Below, in pieces: positions 1-9,650 of a DNA stretch of 26,615 bases; within the stretch, counting starts at the first letter, position 1, and every line of letters starts with the position of its first letter. Under the pieces are notes generated by a model that was not told the origin of the DNA, ran no database searches, and was given only the letters and a program-made list of their open reading frames with translations. Origin of the DNA: Gnetum montanum (taxonomy: Eukaryota > Streptophyta > Gnetopsida > Gnetales > Gnetaceae); assembly GCA_015680685.1 (NCBI GenBank), contig MNCI01004786.1, forward strand, positions 2,350-28,964, written 5' to 3'. The position numbers and the translations under genes are program-made.

Positions 1-891
1 GAGCTACAATTACACGAACAGTGAGATGAGATGAAGTATAGAAAGGGATCGTAGAGATCGGGACATGAGGTAACTGACCCAGGACATAATGAATCCTGCG
101 TGGAAAGCATGATTAAAGTGTCATTACCCCATCGTTCCAAGATCAGGACCAAGTCCATCTGTCTAATCAGTGACATCGCATTGCTTCATCCCATGGTGAA
201 CAACTATGAGAGTACCATAACAACAAGGCGTACGATCACTTGGCATTTAGTACAAGGGAGGAGTGATTTTTGTTTTATGGCACTTCTTTTTCTTTCTTCT
301 TTTTTTGTGTTTTCACATTACGAAATCCAAAGAAGCTGCCAACCTTCAAGCATGGGTGCATGTCTTTCCAATGGAACTCCCTAGAATAGGTTTTGATGTT
401 CAAGTGCCCTTTTGATTACTCTTACTCCCATTTTTCATTAGATCTACAAGGATCTTAGTACAACCAAGTTGCATGATAACTCCCACAGATGTCACCAAAG
501 AGAATTCACAAGTCCCCTTGATGTCACACCCTAACCATTCCCTCTTAGTCCATCCCTCTTCATTCTGGGTACAATGAACACAAAATTAATTTTAATTTTT
601 AGAAATTTCAAGAATATCACTGTATCCTTGAACAGAACCTCTTATTTATAGAGTGGATGAGTGGATGTAGTGGGCTCACTGTTTCAAATAATTGATCACT
701 CATGACTTAATAACATAAAACACATCTCAACCAACGATCCACATAAGTGTTTTATTCGTAGACAAGATTACTTGCAAAAACATGAAATACAAACACACAA
801 AAAGATAAAACAAAAAGTTGAAAAATGAAAAACTGAAAAACAAAAAGTTGAAAAATTAAAGAAAATTAAAAATATTTATTAATCTTACTTT
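1..891 (-). other. Element A 3' noncoding region
   Basis: No coding sequence is supported. On the minus strand it contains an A/T-rich stretch directly after gag (about 770-891), then a segment like the others' 'ccactcatcca...ctctat' block (about 640-660). A block around 335-375 matches the 'aaagacatgttacccatgcttgaaggt' region of element B at 5405-5430. It is therefore the same post-pol region seen in B, C and D. The ORF of 94 codons at 100-384 on the plus strand is antisense to this and has no recognisable features. The 3' LTR is outside the window. Confidence 0.7.
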
Positions 892-2871
892 TTATTGAAA
901 TGGGGGATACCCCCCATAACTAAACGGTTGAGTATGGCTAGGATTAATAAATGAGAAACGAGGATGCTTGCATATTGGAAATATTGAAGCTGGTTCATAC
1001 TTATCACCTTGGATTTCACACATTTTGTAATAAACACAGTGGGGCACTTCATACGATGTAGTTCCCAGATAATGAGTTGACCCACTATGATGTTTAGGAC
1101 CATTAGATGGTATGCAAGGATTGGGCTGATGCCTCCCATGGTTGTGTTCATTGGGCCTTGTGGTTGTTGGAGTGTTAGTTGGTGGCCCTGATGAAGGTAC
1201 ATGAGGCGCTGGGTTCGAAGGTAAGGATGCACCACATTGTTGGACTTGTGCTGGGTTGGAAGATGCAGTGGCCTCAGAGTTATGTTGTCCCTTCCTACGG
1301 CCGTGTTTAAAGAAAGGACGTCTTTGATGTTGAGGAGGCTCTTCACCGTAGTTAGTAGCAGCAGCACAAGTGTTGTTCATGGGTTGCGGTGGTACAAACA
1401 CCTGAGGAACAGTTGGTGGCATTGTGGAAGGAGGGAAAGGATAAGAATGTTGAAAGTTAGGAGGAGGATAAGGTGCACAAGGTGGTGGTTGTGTTGGAGG
1501 TATGGGTTGATGGTATTGTGAAGAATGGTATTGTGGTGAGATAAAGTGTGGTGGCCCAGTTGAAGAAACAGGATGTTGAACGTTATAAGCATTTGGATTC
1601 GGAAAATGTGAAGGGTGCCTCCAGTCTAAGGGTGGATTCCCCCACGACTGGGATTGTTGCCACTGTGGTCTAACACAGTATCTCTGTACGAACTCTGGAT
1701 GTAACGTGTTTCCCCAATGCTCATGTAGATGTAACAAGATTGGGCATTGGCCTTTGGGGTGATCGTACAGGCATATGTTGCATTCATACGTAGGATTGGC
1801 AGTTGAGCGCTTATTCCCTTCATTCTTTTTTTCCGAATGTCTACTATTTTGTCCTGCTTCTTGGGTTGTGAAAACTCTATCTCCAATGTTGTTGATATAT
1901 TCTCCACACTTTTGATTCATCCATTCCAACATCTTATTGATCTTTGCCTCGGCTTCTTCTAACAATTGTTGTATTGGCAAAGATGATGTTTCCACCTTGG
2001 AATTTGTTGATCTCTCCTTGTTATGATCATGGACCTTTGTTGAGTTAAGATTTTGGTCCCGTTGATGTTTTTCAACACTCTCCCATGTAGCTATTTCTCC
2101 TTCTTCTTTTGCTACCCGCTTAATAAGCTCTTGGATTTGATGGGTTCGTAGGTTGTATAGTTGACCTCGGGCATACGTTCCTAAGGTCTCTCTTGTTTCA
2201 TTACGTAGCCCATCAATGATATGGTACATTAGCCTTTCCTCGGAAAACCCATGGCCTGGACAGTTGTTTAACAGTGAATAATATCTTTCTAAGGCCATGT
2301 CCAAGGGTTCATGTTTTTCTTGTTTCCATCCTTGGATTTGTTTCCTCAAGGCTGACACTCTTGCGTAGGTTTGATATTTTTCGTTAAAGACCTCTACCAT
2401 TGTTGACCAGCGTCGTATTGAATTTGGTTTTAACGATCTATACCATACTTTAGCTTGGTCAACGAGTGTCATAGGAAAGAGCTTCAGTTTTTGCCAACTG
2501 TTATCAATGTTATTCCATGTGCAGGCATCGTAGAAGGCTAGTAAATGTTGATGCGGATCTAAGTCATAGCCTCCTGAAAATTTGGGAAAGTTGTTTAAAT
2601 CGAGCCTGGGTAGTCGGCTCTCTTTACGATGCCTACGTGAGATTCGAACAGCCTCTTGTATTTGCATTAGGCTTGTAGTGGCCAGTGGGGGTTCATCGTC
2701 ATCAAGTAAGTTAGGCTTTCATGCGTTGTGATGACATTGTTTTCATTCATTCTTATAAGAAACTCCCACTTCAGGTTGTATACTCCAATCTTCATCGTCA
2801 TATAGCTCATTGGTTCTCCAATGAACTTCCTCACTAAGTGTGGCGTTATTATCATCTTGTAGGAGAGGCAT
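892..2871 (-). pseudogene. gag: Element A Gag, nearly intact (two N-terminal stop codons)
   Basis: Structural protein expected to assemble the cytoplasmic particle and bind element RNA. The best start is the ATG at 2871-2869, because the frame from there joins that of the ORF from 2667 and matches D through 'DDEPPLAT'. Codons 43 and 51 (2745-2743, 2721-2719) are TGA; the next ATG at 2667 opens 591 uninterrupted codons. The core matches the retrotransposon gag family: an 'LFP' turn, 'WYRSLKP', 'RRWSTM', 'QIQGWKQ' and 'RYYSLLNNCPGHG'. A zinc knuckle of form CX2CX3HX4C (C-NI-C-LYD-H-PKGQ-C) lies near the middle, followed by a long Pro/Gln/His-rich tail. A TAA ends it with no protease downstream. 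Both stops are explicable as CGA to TGA. The open state over 1.8 kb contrasts with the decayed gags of C and D. Confidence 0.88.
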
Positions 2872-2983
2872 TGTTGTGTGTGAATTTATGTGACTTTTTA
2901 TAATTTCTTCTTTTTAAGAGATTTATCATTAAGTTCTATACAGTGACCTTGTGTGATATAACTAACCTAGATAACTAGCACCA
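2872..2983 (-). other. Element A leader between primer-binding site and gag
   Basis: About 110 bases separate the primer-binding site from the gag ATG, comparable to the 117-base leader in element C. No ORF or distinct motif is visible. It is AT-rich, with several stop codons in the gag frame. Confidence 0.5.
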
Positions 2984-3001
2984 TCCCCGGCAACGGCGCA
3001 A
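2984..3001 (-). other. Element A primer-binding site for tRNA-Asp
   Basis: Directly inside the LTR, the plus strand reads tccccggcaacggcgcaa. The 3' end of plant tRNA-Asp is TCCCCGGCAACGGCGCCA, so the match is complete apart from one change or deletion at the CCA end. Primer-binding sites for tRNA-Asp are commonly reported in Athila-type elements. Its position fixes the LTR at 3002-3991 as the 5' LTR of a minus-strand element extending left. Confidence 0.92.
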
Positions 3002-3415
3002 TGATGAGTGGCGAGGTACCCCTACACTCAACCATACGAATACGAGTGTGTACGAGCGATCCGGTCGAACTCCACAGACTAAATTCTTTAACGCCAGAAG
3101 AAACACTTGGGGTTAATCGTTCGTTGTCTTCCCAGGCTTGCTTGTATGTGTCACGGTGTATGGTTAAACAAGTCTAAGGTATACAAAATTTTTGGTATTT
3201 TTCGGTTTATCTCCTAAGCTATGAGGGTAAAGGGTTGAGGAACTAACTAACTCTAACTACAACACTAAGTCCTAGCATCAGCATCCGTTCCCACTTACCG
3301 TACACACCCTGAACTGTGCAACTGTGGCTACCAAATGCTAATCGTTACTGGGATCACCACATGTAACGCACATGCTTGAAGCGGTCGTACTGAGGCACTT
3401 AACTAACCTATGTGT

Positions 3416-3482
3416 GACAAGCAGCCGATTCCTTGACTAGCCATACACATCCGTAGATGCTCGTAATCAAGTCGTACTTGTC
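3416..3482 (-). repeat. Element A U5 hairpin unit 1
   Basis: An outer stem GACAAG (3416-3421)/CTTGTC (3477-3482), an inner stem CTTGACTA (3432-3439)/TAATCAAG (3464-3471) with one mismatch, and a top stem CATC/GATG around cgta. It is homologous to unit 2 and to three units in element D. The stems covary between units, which suggests pairing matters. Confidence 0.75.
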
Positions 3483-3517
3483 CCACATTCTAGGAGGAAA
3501 GTGTTAGAGAAACTATC

Positions 3518-3589
3518 GCGATGAGTAGCCAATTCCTTGGCTAGCCGTACACATTCGTCAACGCTCGTAACCAAGTCGTACTCATGCCG
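3518..3589 (-). repeat. Element A U5 hairpin unit 2
   Basis: An outer stem ATGAG (3521-3525)/CTCAT (3581-3585) and an inner stem CTTGG (3536-3540)/CCAAG (3571-3575). Against unit 1 both arms have changed together: ACAAG/CTTGT became ATGAG/CTCAT, and CTTGA/TCAAG became CTTGG/CCAAG. The spacers 'agccgtacaca' and 'gctcgtaa..aagtcgta' are conserved. Confidence 0.75.
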
Positions 3590-3663
3590 CGTCACTAGGA
3601 AAGCAGTAAATAACATTAATTAAACCTATCCATGCACTGCAAGGTTTATCCGCAAAGCTCTTC

Positions 3664-3669
3664 TTTATT
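3664..3669 (-). terminator. Element A LTR polyadenylation signal
   Basis: AATAAA on the minus strand, about 170 bases downstream of the TATA box. The same signal followed by G and a purine-rich run lies at the matching place in the LTRs of C (8929, 18112), B (20189) and D (21245). Confidence 0.65.
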
Positions 3670-3836
3670 TTCGTACACAACTTGCGTTCAGGTACAAAGC
3701 TGCTCTCATAAAGAACCGTTCACTTGGGGGACTCCTACTGTGGGCACATGGAAAATATTCTATCTCTGGGGTGATCAATCCGCCAGAGCTTCGCTACTTT
3801 ACGCCTAGGATGATAAATGAAGGAAGTGTTGCCTCT

Positions 3837-3844
3837 TATTTATA
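3837..3844 (-). promoter_or_regulatory. Element A LTR TATA box
   Basis: TATAAATA on the minus strand, within the block ctataaataagagg that is also found in D's LTR. It lies immediately downstream of the palindrome array. Transcription should start some 30 bases further left. Confidence 0.75.
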
Positions 3845-3852
3845 GATATGGT

Positions 3853-3965
3853 GGCGGACTGCGATATCGCGTACACGATATCGCAGGGAGAGACGCGATA
3901 TCGCGTACGCTATATCACAGGGGATGCGATATCGCGTCGGCCGCGATATCGCGTACGCGATATTG
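3853..3965 (-). repeat. Element A U3 array of GCGATATCGC palindromes
   Basis: The 10-bp palindrome GCGATATCGC or close variants occurs about seven times, often as pairs joined by GTAC or GTCGGCC, which makes larger palindromes. It is far richer in CpG than anything around it and sits directly upstream of the TATA box. D has a shorter, more decayed version. Confidence 0.9.
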
Positions 3966-3991
3966 CGGCTTGTGTAATCTGCGTCTCATCA

Positions 3992-4663
3992 CTAATGATC
4001 AAGAAGAGGTTACTAACAAGAAGAGTACAAAGATTGTAATAAGAACTATTAATAAATAAAGGAGAGACTAGAGCACAAAACTCAATGATGCCCTTTGGGC
4101 CTACTACTCAACATGGAAACTCCCTATTGGCTACTCTCCCTATGAGTTAGTGTATGGAAAACTTTCAACACTTTTGATTCAACTCAAGTTTCATACACTG
4201 TCAATAGCTTGTGATATGAATCTTGACCTTAAGTCTAGCACAAAAAGAAGGACTGATCAATCTCAATGTGCTAGACAAAAATTGATTAGTAGCCTTACCT
4301 TTGAATGAAGTGCATAAGGCATTTGACAAGCAACAACATGACTTTAGAATATAGAAAGTAAAATTTCAACCTGGAGATAAGGTTCTCTATTGGAACCCCA
4401 CACATGTACCCTAGAAAAAAATGTTCCAAACATTGTGGGAGGGATCTTATATAATTAATGAAACCTTTCCTTTTGGGTCCATGACCATACACAAACCTAA
4501 GAGCCCAAATAAAAAGTAGTTGGTCAACATCCAACAAGTAAAGCCTTTCCATGAGCCCAAGCAAGCTAGTGCAACAAATACCTTAATGGATGGACAACCA
4601 TGCTTAATTTTTTGGATCTCCTCCTTTCATCTCAGTTGTGGGGGAGATGGTCATCCATGCTAA
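3992..4663 (+). pseudogene. Element B integrase, C-terminal remnant
   Basis: The sequence matches element C from just after the integrase HPQ-NGQ region. It reads through 'STKLNDALWAY', 'PIGYSPYELVYGK' (the GYSPYELVYGK box) and the C-terminal module 'KFQPGDKVLYW', and ends with '..GGDGHPC' and TAA. The catalytic core upstream is cut off by element A. The copy is broken: a TAA at 4057, further TAGs, and a frame change between about 4200 and 4355. Its product would have inserted element cDNA into chromosomes; this copy cannot. Confidence 0.88.
4636..4650 (+). other. Conserved G-rich tract at the end of pol, element B
   Basis: The tract tgtgggggagatgg codes the terminal GGDGH peptide of pol and looks like a polypurine tract. 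The same tract occurs at the same place in C (15867-15880) and D (23475-23462). Confidence 0.6.
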
Positions 4664-6540
4664 TAACCCATATGGCTTCTCAATTTTTCTATTTTTTTAC
4701 ACATTTTTATCTTTGAAATTTATTTCTTTTACACCTTTGAAATTTTAAATATTTTTCCTATTTTACACCTTTTTTTATTTTACACCATTGTTAGTACATT
4801 TAAATCTTTCTTAAATATTTTACTTTTTTTTGTTTGAGTGTGATTCTCAAATTTTTGCTAATAAATGTGCTTTGTACCAACAAGAAATAGTGGTGTTGTA
4901 GCTATTACTAATGTTGGTTTGTGCTTTATGTTTTTTTTACAAATGTCTACTTTCTATTTTTTAATTTTTGTACCAATGGCTAAGCTATGGTTTCTTTTTT
5001 CATGGAATAGGTAGTGAGTTCACGACATCCACCCATTCACAAACTCTATGGTTTTCCTTCTTTTGAAAGTTTGAGGTCCCTTTCATTAAATAAACTTTTA
5101 ATAAATTGGTGACCTTAGTAGTTTCCAGAATTGGGAGGGATTCAAATATTTGTATAGGGTGTGATTTTAAGAGGACTAAATACTCTTTGTACTCTTCTAC
5201 TTGGGTGCTTAAGTGTTTTCATAGACTTCTTACCATTCCATGTCATCTAATAATAGGAAGTCAAATAAAGTATTTGCATGGTGTGGTTCTCATCCAAAAA
5301 GGAAAAAAAAAACAAAGAAGAAAAAGAAAAAGAAACATAATGGGAATTCAAAGCACACCCCTTAGACAAGTTAACGAGCTACAAGCATTGGTTATGGGAC
5401 TAGAAAGACATGTTACCCATGCTTGAAGGTCCCCTCTAACTAAGGCCCTATCTCACTTCTTACTTCTCTTTTCTTCTCTTTATGGAATGGTGGTTGTTCT
5501 GTGGGTGCACTCTTGTGTCTTGAGGGGATGGATCGATCTTAAAGTGGCAATGCGAAGTCATTGAAAGAGGTTGGTTTTGGTTAGAATAAGGATGGATCTT
5601 CTTAGGTGATTTTTAACACAAAATTCACAAGGGATTTCTTATTACCTTAATTTAGAATTCCATTCCACCTTCTCCATCATCCATCTATGCTATCCATAAC
5701 TCACCTCACTATTGAAGTCCATGTTCTTGATTTGGTATCTTAGTCTAACGTACTTGAATTCTTAGGTAGACTCTTCCGGGTTTTGGTCCTTAACTTCAAT
5801 AAACCATTAATCACCTATGGGGCCCATGGACTCCTTAGGTTGAGGTTATGCAAGAGCAAATAAGGCATGTGCCTACTATGGGGACGACCCACTTGCATAT
5901 TCCTTGGTTGGGTTCTTTAAGTACCTTATCCTTAGGCATCCTTGCAATCAGAATTTTTTGTACATCCATCTTCTAGATCAAACCATGTGCTCCTTTACAT
6001 ATTTTATTTAATAAATATATTCTCCATTAAATTTTTTAATTTTGGAGCTTTCAAGGACCTTCTTCAATGATTTCTTCATATTCTTGGCTTTTCTGGGACT
6101 CCGTGGACCCCAAATTCATTGAAAAATTCCTTGTATTTTTTAAGAGATTAAAAATTCAAAATTTTGCCTCTAGGCCCCATATATATGCGTGATCCTACTT
6201 GGAAATTTTTACATTTTCTCACAAATGCCATGGGAGTTTTTCAAATTTTTAGAGCCCAGAACCCTCTAAAGCCCATAACTTCTTAACTATTTATCCAAAT
6301 CACTTCGTTCTTTGACCCTACATCTACTAGAGATAAGTTCTTTGTCATGGGGGCCACAAATGTGCCATTTATGATGGAAAATTTTTTGTCATTTTTTCTA
6401 ACTCCCAAAAAGGTTTAACTAAGAAATCAACTATTAAACACCAAATTATAAGAGTTAAACCTTTCCAACAAGCTTCGGTGACATTTACGATAAAAATGAA
6501 TAAATAATTAATACAATAATAATAAAATAATTAATTTACC
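4664..6540 (+). other. Element B post-pol spacer
   Basis: This long AT-rich stretch has no supported gene. Up to about 5960 it parallels element C 15890-17110: T-rich runs, the 'ccacccattcacaaactctatgg' block, a purine tract (5295-5340), 'attcaaagcacaccccttagac', 'aagacatgttacccatgcttgaagg' and 'aaggcatgtgcctactatggggacgaccc'. From about 5960 to 6540 it no longer matches C and is low-complexity AT-rich DNA leading into the third ORF. The 106-codon ORF at 5106-5426 lies inside the conserved noncoding blocks and is probably chance. Confidence 0.65.
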
Positions 6541-8580
6541 ATGGTTCAACCTTAGCCAAAGTCTAACTAACTAACGAGAAAAGGTATTCAAAAATTTAAT
6601 TTTACACATTGTATCTACTAATCCATGGATGTGTTGTAATCGCAAATGACACCAAAAAGAAAGCACATGTAGGAAGCAGGACCATCTCAACCAAGGGAGA
6701 AACAACCTAGAATGGGAAGGTGCCAAGAATAGGCCTAAGAAGAATAGCTTGCAATCCATGTCATAAGTCCTCTTAGGGAAGAGGCTGAGGTGGAATCTAT
6801 TCAATAGATTCCAGAACCAGTTGTAGCAATAGAACACTTCCATTGGGATGATGCAATAGCTCAATAGGAAAATCTTGAGGTGACCTTGATAGAAGCTTAC
6901 CTGAATTAGATCAGATTAAGGGAGGTCCAAAAAATGATGCTCCAGAAGTTAAACTTTGGCCCTTTCTTGAAGTAAGCATCAAAAGAAGTGTAGGACCAAT
7001 TGAAGACATCTCCCATGTGGCCAATTCTCACTTCCACCAAGGAGTGGTACATGGGAGAGACATTTTTATTCTAGAATAATAGGTAGCTTGGATCCATAGT
7101 AAAAATCAAGGACATCTTAATGGGTTACTTAGTGCAGGCCATTGCTAAAGTCCTTGGGTTGCTAGAAATAGGGGTGCTAAGAATCCAATGTAGGTGGACC
7201 CTAGCATCAAGAAGGAATGGGTGTGATGGTGCTATTGTTTCAACCGCAAGGAGTTTGACGTGCTCACATTGGCAAATAGGATTCACTATAAGATTGTAGC
7301 CTTCCACCTCAATCCCATAGTAAGGCCAAGAAAAATCACCACCTTTTTTGCCTGACCATGCACTACTCTGAGTGGGAGATTTCTTGTTAACCTTCCACAA
7401 ATGATCTATTTAGAGATGGAGAATTGATTTTAAAAAAATTAATGTGGAAGGAAGGAACTCCCCTTCCCATGCCTCATTAAAAAACTCTATCAGAGGGGAG
7501 GAATAGTTCATTATACGAACAATGCTGTTAGGCATGCCCTAGCTACTAATTGGGAAAAAATGATGAATGATAAAATTCCTGCAACTACCATTCAAGAAGA
7601 GGAGTAGTGGCCACCACCTCCACCTTCCACTCAAACAACTATGCTAGACATCACTACAATAGCCCAATGGTTGTGTGAGTACCAAGAATGGATTTTGAGT
7701 GAATAAGAGCAACAAGTAGGCATGAGTGGAAGGGATCCATCTATGTATAGATAGGAAATGAGTCAGCTAAATGAGGTGGCCTAAACAATCAGCTTGATGG
7801 GTGGAGGTGGATCCATTTTTTTGGCCAAAAGAATGCAATTGTCCACAAGGTTGAATCTTAGCACTAGAGAGCTCACAGTATTTGTCGCAAAATAGTAGCC
7901 ACTCCTAGAAATTTTTTGGAACACCACAACTTTCTTAGTGCACTTGGTGGAAGTCAAGGGGGCAATATTATTGGTGATGCAACACCAAGGAAGGGAGACA
8001 ATAGCAAAGGTGGTTACTAACTAAATAGTCGAAACACTCAATGTACCTACGACATCTATAGCAGACATCATTGCACTAAAGGATGTGTAGATGTTCATAG
8101 GGATGACAAGTGATAGAATAAATGCAGCACGACATGAAGAACTATTGGATTGACTGGTGGAAATTGGGCAACTGCTTTTAGATATCTTTGATCTTCTAGA
8201 CAATATTAATGTAACCCAATCAGAGCTGCTAGAGGTAAAGGGCAAAACATCATCTTGGAGGAGCAACTTGAAATAGCTAAGGAGCTGAACGAACACTCAA
8301 TTGTTAAAGTTATTGAATTAAAAGCCCAAATTTTTAACCTTGCATTTCTTAACCTAGCATTGATAAGAGATGGAGCTATTGAAACATTTCATACTAAACT
8401 TAAAAGGGTTGAGGGTGCAACAAAGATGACGATGTTTTACCTATCCTTGGTAGAGGTCACATAGCATAAAATTTAGAAGGCATTAGATCAAACCCATCAA
8501 GAGAATGTACAATTGACCATAGAGAACCATTGCTTGTGGAATATTGATGAGCACAAATAACAATTAACTAATTTCATTCT
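6541..8580 (+). pseudogene. Element B third ORF (env position), first part
   Basis: A decayed coding region without gag or pol similarity. The readable frame begins near 6541 with a basic N-terminal part and continues to about 7200 ('LTSTKEWYMGETF'). It moves frame there and runs to about 8246 ('IKKEWV.WCYCFNRKEF', 'LPFPCLIKKLYQRGGI', 'WPPPPPST', 'TIAQWLCEYQEWIL'), then shifts by one base into 'LEEQLEIAKELNEHSIVKV'. TAG codons are the commonest breaks. At 8580 element C interrupts it, and reading resumes at 18680. The 'PFPCLIKKL..RGG' stretch recalls a plant-specific transposon-associated domain (Pfam Transposase_32), but this is a memory-level resemblance. The function is unknown. Its place between pol and the 3' LTR is where Athila-type elements carry an env-like gene. 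Confidence 0.6.
8576..8580 (+). repeat. Target-site duplication of element C, left copy
   Basis: The left copy, attct, adjoins the LTR start; the right copy at 18675-18679 is atcct, one transition apart. Removing C and one copy restores the reading frame of the host ORF (F-I-L-Q then a TAG and Q-E-Q). Confidence 0.82.
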
Positions 8581-8590
8581 TGATGAGAGC

Positions 8591-8752
8591 GGTTACTCTA
8601 GTGGTTTATTCTAATTATTAGAGCAGTTACTCTAGTGGTTTATTCTAATTATTAGAGTAGTTACTCTAGCGGGTTATTCTAATTATTAGAGTAGTTACTC
8701 TCGCGGTTTATTCTAATTATTAGAGTGGTTACTCTAATTATTAGAGTAGTTG
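8591..8752 (+). repeat. U3 tandem repeat of element C, 5' LTR copy
   Basis: Four units of about 35 bp (gttactctagYgg, then ttattctaattattagag) plus one shortened unit. Each contains ACTCTAAT-T-ATTAGAGT, an inverted repeat that is perfect except for its central base. The array ends about 10 bases before the TATA box, where promoter or enhancer elements would be. Confidence 0.93.
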
Positions 8753-8762
8753 CTCCCAAGCC

Positions 8763-8770
8763 TATAAATA
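8763..8770 (+). promoter_or_regulatory. Element C 5' LTR TATA box
   Basis: TATAAATA directly downstream of the tandem repeats, conserved at 17946 in the 3' LTR. Transcription would start around 8795 and read the gag-pol frame. Confidence 0.75.
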
Positions 8771-8928
8771 TAGTGCCTAGGAACACAATTGGGAGAAGTA
8801 TTTTAGGAGTCAAGTAGCGAAAATCTTGTAGTTTGTTAGAGTATTTTCCAAGTTCCTGCAGTAGGATGTCTAAGTGTGGATAGATCTTTATTCGAGCATT
8901 GTGTAGTTGAGTGCACCTTGTGTATGGC

Positions 8929-8934
8929 AATAAA
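8929..8934 (+). terminator. Polyadenylation signal in element C 5' LTR
   Basis: AATAAA about 160 bases downstream of the TATA box. The counterpart in the 3' LTR at 18112-18117 would end element transcripts. The R region therefore lies roughly between 8795 and 8960. Confidence 0.6.
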
Positions 8935-9515
8935 GATGAGCTCTTCAATTCATCCTTGCAGAACTTGAGATTTATTTTCTTACACATTTATTTTATTTTA
9001 TTTTCTTATGCATTTATTTTATTTTATGCACTTTACATTTATGTTATTAGTATAGAAATTCATTTTGATCAATTAAGCAAATCGTTAAATTACACTTGGT
9101 ACGATCACTTCGAGCATGTGTGTAACACTTGGTAACCCAATAACAATTAGCGTTTGGTAATCCCAGTAATGTTGCACTAGTTCAGGATGTGTACACCAAG
9201 TGAGAACAGATGCTGGTGTTAGGATTAGTTAGAACTTAGTTAATGAGTAGTTAAGATAAATTAGTCACTTAGTTATCTCTCTCCTTCCCTACTAGCGCAA
9301 TACATAAAAACATAAAAGCTATAAAAATCATATGCCTCAAGCTTACTTAACCATACAATTGTGACATACAAGTAAGCTTGGGAAGACAACGATCAACCAA
9401 ACCATCCTTGTTCTACAAGGGCGCATAAGCACTTAGTCCTTGGAATTCAACTAGATCATGTGTGAAACACTTGTATTCATATGGTTGAGGGTAGGGGTAC
9501 CTCGTCGCTCATCAT

Positions 9516-9533
9516 TGGCACCATTGCCAAGGA
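9516..9533 (+). other. Element C primer-binding site for tRNA-Asp, decayed
   Basis: One base after the LTR the sequence is TGGCACCATTGCCAAGGA. The complement of the plant tRNA-Asp 3' end is TGGCGCCGTTGCCGGGGA, so 14 of 18 bases match and all four differences are G to A. Element A keeps a nearly perfect version. Confidence 0.88.
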
Positions 9534-9650
9534 CTTCATTGTTTGTGCACTAATTAGAACTTAGAAAATCATTCACATCATTGGAATGAACCCTTAGGGT
9601 TGGTTGAAAAAATAGTAAACAAGAATACATTGCACACTGAACAGACAAGT

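Larger units (their letters stand above)
1..3991 (-). mobile_element. Element A: 5' part of a gag-only Ty3/gypsy-type LTR retrotransposon
   Basis: Read on the minus strand, this is a 5' LTR (3991-3002), a tRNA-Asp primer-binding site, a gag ORF, and then noncoding 3' sequence running off the left edge. No protease, reverse transcriptase or integrase follows gag. The 3' region after gag matches the post-pol regions of the other elements here, so the missing genes are not simply outside the window. The element lies in the integrase gene of element B, whose reading resumes at 3992. The first five flanking bases, ctaat, are the expected target duplication; the partner copy is outside the window. 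The structure fits non-autonomous gag-only elements described in plants as TR-GAG. Assignment to the Ogre/Tat/Athila side of gypsy is inferred from the gag and the primer-binding site. Confidence 0.88.
3002..3991 (-). repeat. Element A 5' LTR (990 bp)
   Basis: It begins TGATGAG at 3002 and ends CTCATCA at 3991, the inverted 7-bp termini shared by every LTR here. In transcription direction, U3 holds a palindrome array (3965-3853) and ends with a TATAAATA box (3844-3837). The AATAAA signal lies at 3669-3664, and U5 carries two hairpin units. Homology to D's LTR (20464-21529) runs the whole length. Homology to the LTRs of C and B is confined to R/U5, for example the blocks around 3130-3180 and 3300-3390. 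Confidence 0.93.
8581..9514 (+). repeat. Element C 5' LTR (934 bp)
   Basis: It begins TGATGAG and ends CTCATCA. U3 carries 35-bp tandem repeats (8591-8752), followed by TATAAATA at 8763 and AATAAA at 8929. U5 includes the blocks 'acgatcacttcgagcatg' and 'gggaagacaacgatcaacc' that are shared with A and D. It is 91 bases longer than the 3' LTR, mostly because it has two more tandem repeat units. Confidence 0.95.

Noticed and set aside
885-1367. A separate minus-strand gene of 160 codons.
   Set aside because: It overlaps A's gag in another frame, in the Pro/Gln-rich region where shadow frames stay open.
2984-3001. A tRNA-Asp gene fragment.
   Set aside because: Only the 18-base 3' end matches, and it adjoins an LTR, as a primer-binding site should.
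6541-8580. A viral envelope gene.
   Set aside because: It is in the right place, but I see no signal peptide, fusion peptide or transmembrane segment.
8591-8752. A CRISPR-like array.
   Set aside because: The units are contiguous with no unique spacers, lie in an LTR U3, and recur in the 3' LTR.
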